Assembly: GCA_963575745.1 (NCBI GenBank) | Contig: CAUYUJ010000208.1 | Coordinates: 52,856 to 116,855 of the forward strand | Length of the DNA stretch: 64,000 bases | DNA from: Prorocentrum cordatum | Taxonomy: Eukaryota > Sar > Dinophyceae > Prorocentrales > Prorocentraceae | Reading direction: 5' to 3' | Shown: in pieces, positions 60,775 through 64,000 of the stretch | Numbering within the stretch: position 1 is the stretch's first letter | How the letters are laid out: every line of letters begins with the position of its first letter | Position numbers and translations under genes: made by a program | Notes under the pieces: model-generated | Databases searched by the model: none | The model's input: the letters and a program-made list of their open reading frames with translations, nothing else | What the model was told of the DNA's origin: nothing

Positions 60775-63700
60775 GGGATCTCGTGCCGCCAAGGGAGTGG
60801 AGCCTCGCTGCGCGATGTGGCGCGTGCTGGTGGCACGCGCGGAGCGGCGCGGCCGCGCCGCCTCGGCGAGGGCCTCGGTGCGCGATTTTCGCGCGGTGGC
60901 CTCGCTCCGCGAGCGGCAAGTCGCCGGGGCTCTCAGCGCGGCATTGGAGTGGTTGTCGAGAAGGGCGCATCGAGCTGCGCGGGGTTGCCAGCTTGGTATG
61001 CTCACTGCAGCGCGCGCAATGGCTTGCGCCCTGCTGGCGGGCGCAGCCACCGCGCAGCCTGTTTTCCCCGATGGGGCAGGTGCGATTATTGGCGGCGTGG
61101 CAGCCCAGCAGCGCGCGACGCCCGCGCTGGTCGCCGACGCCCGCGCCACGGTGCAACGCCTCGGGCGGGCCGCCGCTGCTCGTCTCGAGCATGACCTCGC
61201 GGCGTCGATATTGCGGGAAGAATTGAACGAGGACGGGCGGAGGGGCGCGCGCTGGTCTCGTGGCCGGCCGCGCGACGCAGGCGGCGTACACAATGGCCCA
61301 CGTCCGAATTTTGCAGCGAGTCTTCGCTGGAGGGGGCCCCCGCGACGTTACCAAGTGCACCGCTCCCTTGGGTTTTCGGCGCCTGTTTTCGCGCGTCGCG
61401 GACGACGCTGCCGGTGGCTGGCGTGACATGCTGAACGCTGCCGCCAGTCACCCTTGCAGTCCAGGTGCCCGCGCGAATGGGATCGAACCGCGGCGCTCGG
61501 CAGCGTCCGTTGAGCACGGTGGCCTGCTCCGCTCGGCGACTTGCAGTCGGGGGCGTGCTCTCCGCCGTCGGATTACGATGGCGCGACTGCATTTTGAGCA
61601 GGTGCGCCCCCTAGCGCGCTCGCGCGCGGCCTGCGCAGGATGGTGCGGCGACGTCGACGCGCGCGACATGTCGCCTGCAGAGATCGAGGCGCGCGCCGCT
61701 GGATGGGAGGCGCGGCTGTTTGCGTTGCCCCGTGGCAGTTTTGCGCAGGCATTTTCGTGGAAGTGCAAGGCATCGTGGCCGTGCGCAGCCCCGTGTAAGC
61801 TGGATTTCGGATCATGTCCAGTGGCTGGGCGGCGCGGTAGCTCATCGGCGCGCGGCCGCGCGGGGTCGTGTATTTCGCAGGCGTGGAGGAGTCTAGGCAG
61901 CGGCGCGTGCGCGGCGCCCGCGGAATACAACGGCATGTGCAGGCGTTCGCGGCGGCGCGTGGCGCGCCGGCCGCGGTGGGCCCGCAGTTGCGCGCGCAGC
62001 CGCGCCGCTGATTTTTCGAACCAGACTGCGTCGCAGTAGGCGTCGTGGGCGGCGATGTGCGACGTCGCGTGGCTTGCCTTCGCCCTCGGGGCCAGTCGCT
62101 CGCGAATCGCGATTAGGATGCGTTGCTTCGCAGGCCGTGCGCGTGATGACATTTTCCGCGTGGCTCGCCGCGACGAGCGCTGCCTCGCGGAGCTGGCGGA
62201 GGCGCGGGGCGGGGCGGGGCTGAACGCGCGAGCAGCGCTTACGAGGGACACGATGAATGACGCGCTACTTAGGCAGTTTGATTTAACGATTTGTCGTTGT
62301 GCACTAATACATAAAGCACATGGGTAGTGGATATATCCGAAAAAGCGAACACATGTTTTAGTGACTATTGGCCCTGCTCTGGTCACGGCCAGCAGGAGGG
62401 CTTGCCACGCGCGGGCCTTCTCGCGCCGGCCTTGGTCGCCCGCGCGCATGTCCGACTTTGCTTTCTTCGCTAATCGTCCGCTGCTAACCCATGCGCAAGG
62501 CTTTGGGAATCAATGGGGAACGGACGGCATGCATCAACTAGCGCTTCGGCCCGGGCACCGAACAAACCCGATGATGCTGTGCTCGATGGCGACTGGGGTT
62601 CTTTTCGTTGGTCCATGGAACGCGGCCCCGCTTGTTTGCCTGAGCGGGGGCCGGGAGGGCATGGGTCGATCGCCCAGCGCAGCTGGCCTCGCCCGCGACA
62701 TCTGCATAGGGAAATGCACGCGGGTAACTATTCAGGCGCGCGCAGGCGGCGCGTGGCCGCGACCGCAGCAGGGATTGGACACGCCCACATAACGCCCGAA
62801 GCACGGGGCGCCGATCGCAGCCGACCGCGACGCAAGTGCAGCGCGCCCGGAATCTTACGACATCGCCATGCCTTGCCGCCGCGGGGTGGATGTGCCGACC
62901 GACAGAGTACCCTGACGGTAGTTGCCTTCAGATTTCGGATATTGTTGTGGCATCTTCAAATTCTGAAGTCGTGCCTGGCTCAAGATCTGCACCTTTCACC
63001 AGGGCGGGCCGTCTCTCTCCCTTCCGCCACGGGTCTGAAGTCGCGCCGAACTGTTGCAGGGTCAGCGAGCTGAAGCTGAGCCCCCTCGGCGGCCTGGCGG
63101 GGTCGCCCCTGCCGCAGGGCCCCTGCCCCCCCTTCCAGCCCCCTTCCTTGTATATGCGAAACACGCGCGCCCCCCCCAAAAACAAATATTGGAAATCAAT
63201 AGTAATACATTTGTATGAAAAAAGAAGCAGCCCGCGCGAGCCAGCGGGCCCAATCCTATGTGCAAAACCAAAATGAAACCATTCCGACGACAAAAAACTA
63301 ACGCGGCATCTCCCGCCGAAGTTTTGCCCCGAACGCGTCTTCAACACAATCAATCGCGCGTCGCGCGCGCCGCGCCCCATTCCCGCTGCGCGAGTGCCAC
63401 TGTCGGAACGCTTTGCTTCCGCGCGGTGGCTCTTGTTTTCCACGGGCCAGCTGCGCAGCGCTCGTCTTTCCGACGCGCCGGGTCCCGCAGGGAGGAAGCG
63501 CGCTGTATGAATTGCATGGATTTCTCGCCAGACGCCCGCGCGACGCTGCACTAATGCGCGCAGCTTTCGCGGCGTGCCACGCGGGCTGCGAGGGCCGCCG
63601 CGCCTTTAAGATGCGGCGCGGACGCTCGACGTGAAAACCCGCGCCCGCCCGCGCCAGCCGCCCGGGCGCCGGCCGCCCGGGCGCCGGCGCACCTTCATGC

Positions 63701-64000
63701 CCCTTCGGAGGTGCGCCGTCACACCACCGACTTGCAACAGTTCGTTGCGCGCCTGACACATCAGCGCCGTGACCCCACTCGCCAATTACCCGCTGGCCTT
63801 CGCGCCGCCCCCCTGGCGCATGCCGCCCCACCTGTGGGCCCACTGGTGGGGCGTCCTCCTCCCTGTTCGCCCCCTCCCACCCGCTGGCCTTCGCGCCGCC
63901 CTCCTGGCGCATGCCGCCCCACCTGTGGGCCCGCTGGCGGGGCGTCCTCCTCCCTGATCGCCCCCTCCCTCTCGCTCGCCGCCCCTCGCTCCGCGCCGCC
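60775..64000 (+). mobile_element. Repeat unit, copy C (runs off the window)
   Basis: It begins GGGATCTCGTGCCGCC and is collinear with copy A from 48,728. It is cut by the end of the window at the position equivalent to about 51,910 in copy A. The first ORF (60,815-61,426) is intact; the second (61,260-62,039) is shortened by a TAG at 62,037-62,039. Confidence 0.9.
60815..61426 (+). CDS. Unrecognised Ala/Arg-rich ORF, repeat copy C
   Basis: Counterpart of 48,768-49,379, same length and frame, with scattered substitutions (for example RQGAG to RQVAG and DDRATV to DARATV). Preservation of the frame between copies is weak evidence for coding. Confidence 0.35.
   Translation: MWRVLVARAERRGRAASARASVRDFRAVASLRERQVAGALSAALEWLSRRAHRAARGCQLGMLTAARAMACALLAGAATAQPVFPDGAGAIIGGVAAQQRATPALVADARATVQRLGRAAAARLEHDLAASILREELNEDGRRGARWSRGRPRDAGGVHNGPRPNFAASLRWRGPPRRYQVHRSLGFSAPVFARRGRRCRWLA

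Noticed and set aside
61448-62449. 333-codon minus-strand frame in repeat copy C
   Set aside because: No motif, low-complexity Arg/Ala/Ser content, and the equivalent frame in copy A is shorter; kept only as a possibility.

Overview
This window looks like nuclear DNA of a GC-rich protist, most probably a dinoflagellate. That is an inference from the very high GC content, the short introns starting with GC or GT, the scarcity of ordinary genes and the dominance of retroelements and satellites. I see no rRNA gene, no convincing tRNA, no CRISPR array and no bacterial-type operon. Layout: 1-2,482 is tandem and simple repeat around a 100-N assembly gap. 2,646-4,774 holds a multi-exon C5 cytosine methyltransferase-like gene, and 5,651-6,095 a small putative zinc-binding gene. 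6,500-8,030 is duplicated sequence. A Helitron-type gene (helix-turn-helix-like repeats, cysteine-rich fingers, Rep-like domain, PIF1-like helicase) lies on the minus strand in two parts, 23,641-24,154 and 8,088-12,994. It is split by a tyrosine-recombinase (YR) retrotransposon at 12,995-23,640. That element has the split direct repeats of the PAT/Ngaro group (A1 - ORFs - B1 - A2 - B2) and four plus-strand ORFs: Gag-like, RT-RNase H, a small helical protein and the recombinase. Removing it together with one copy of a 5-bp core (CTGTG) rejoins the Helitron reading frame exactly. Its Gag and RT-RNase H ORFs are cut by about 18 short insertions (33-105 nt) that behave as GC-AG or GT-AG introns. 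From 24,200 to 35,300 the window is mostly degenerate repeat with a few weak exon-like genes: 29,143-29,745, 30,427-30,654, 31,764-33,628 and 34,693-34,929. A second YR retrotransposon (35,356-39,669) has an uninterrupted RT-RNase H ORF, a recombinase ORF and a B1-A2-B2 3' end, but has lost its 5' end. From 39,700 to 47,150 there are satellites and an inverted-repeat structure bounded by (TA)n. A third RT fragment (47,147-48,648) is fused through a 53-bp module to a roughly 6-kb repeat unit. That unit is present three times in the same orientation: 48,728-54,696, a 5'-truncated copy at 56,131-60,153, and 60,775 to the window end. An 18-bp G-rich minisatellite lies between the first two copies. 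How the parts fit: nearly all recognisable coding capacity belongs to mobile elements (Helitron-like helicase, YR retroelements); the methyltransferase could be a host gene or one carried by a retroelement. The most notable observations are the intron-dense retrotransposon and its precise, scar-defined insertion into a Helitron gene.
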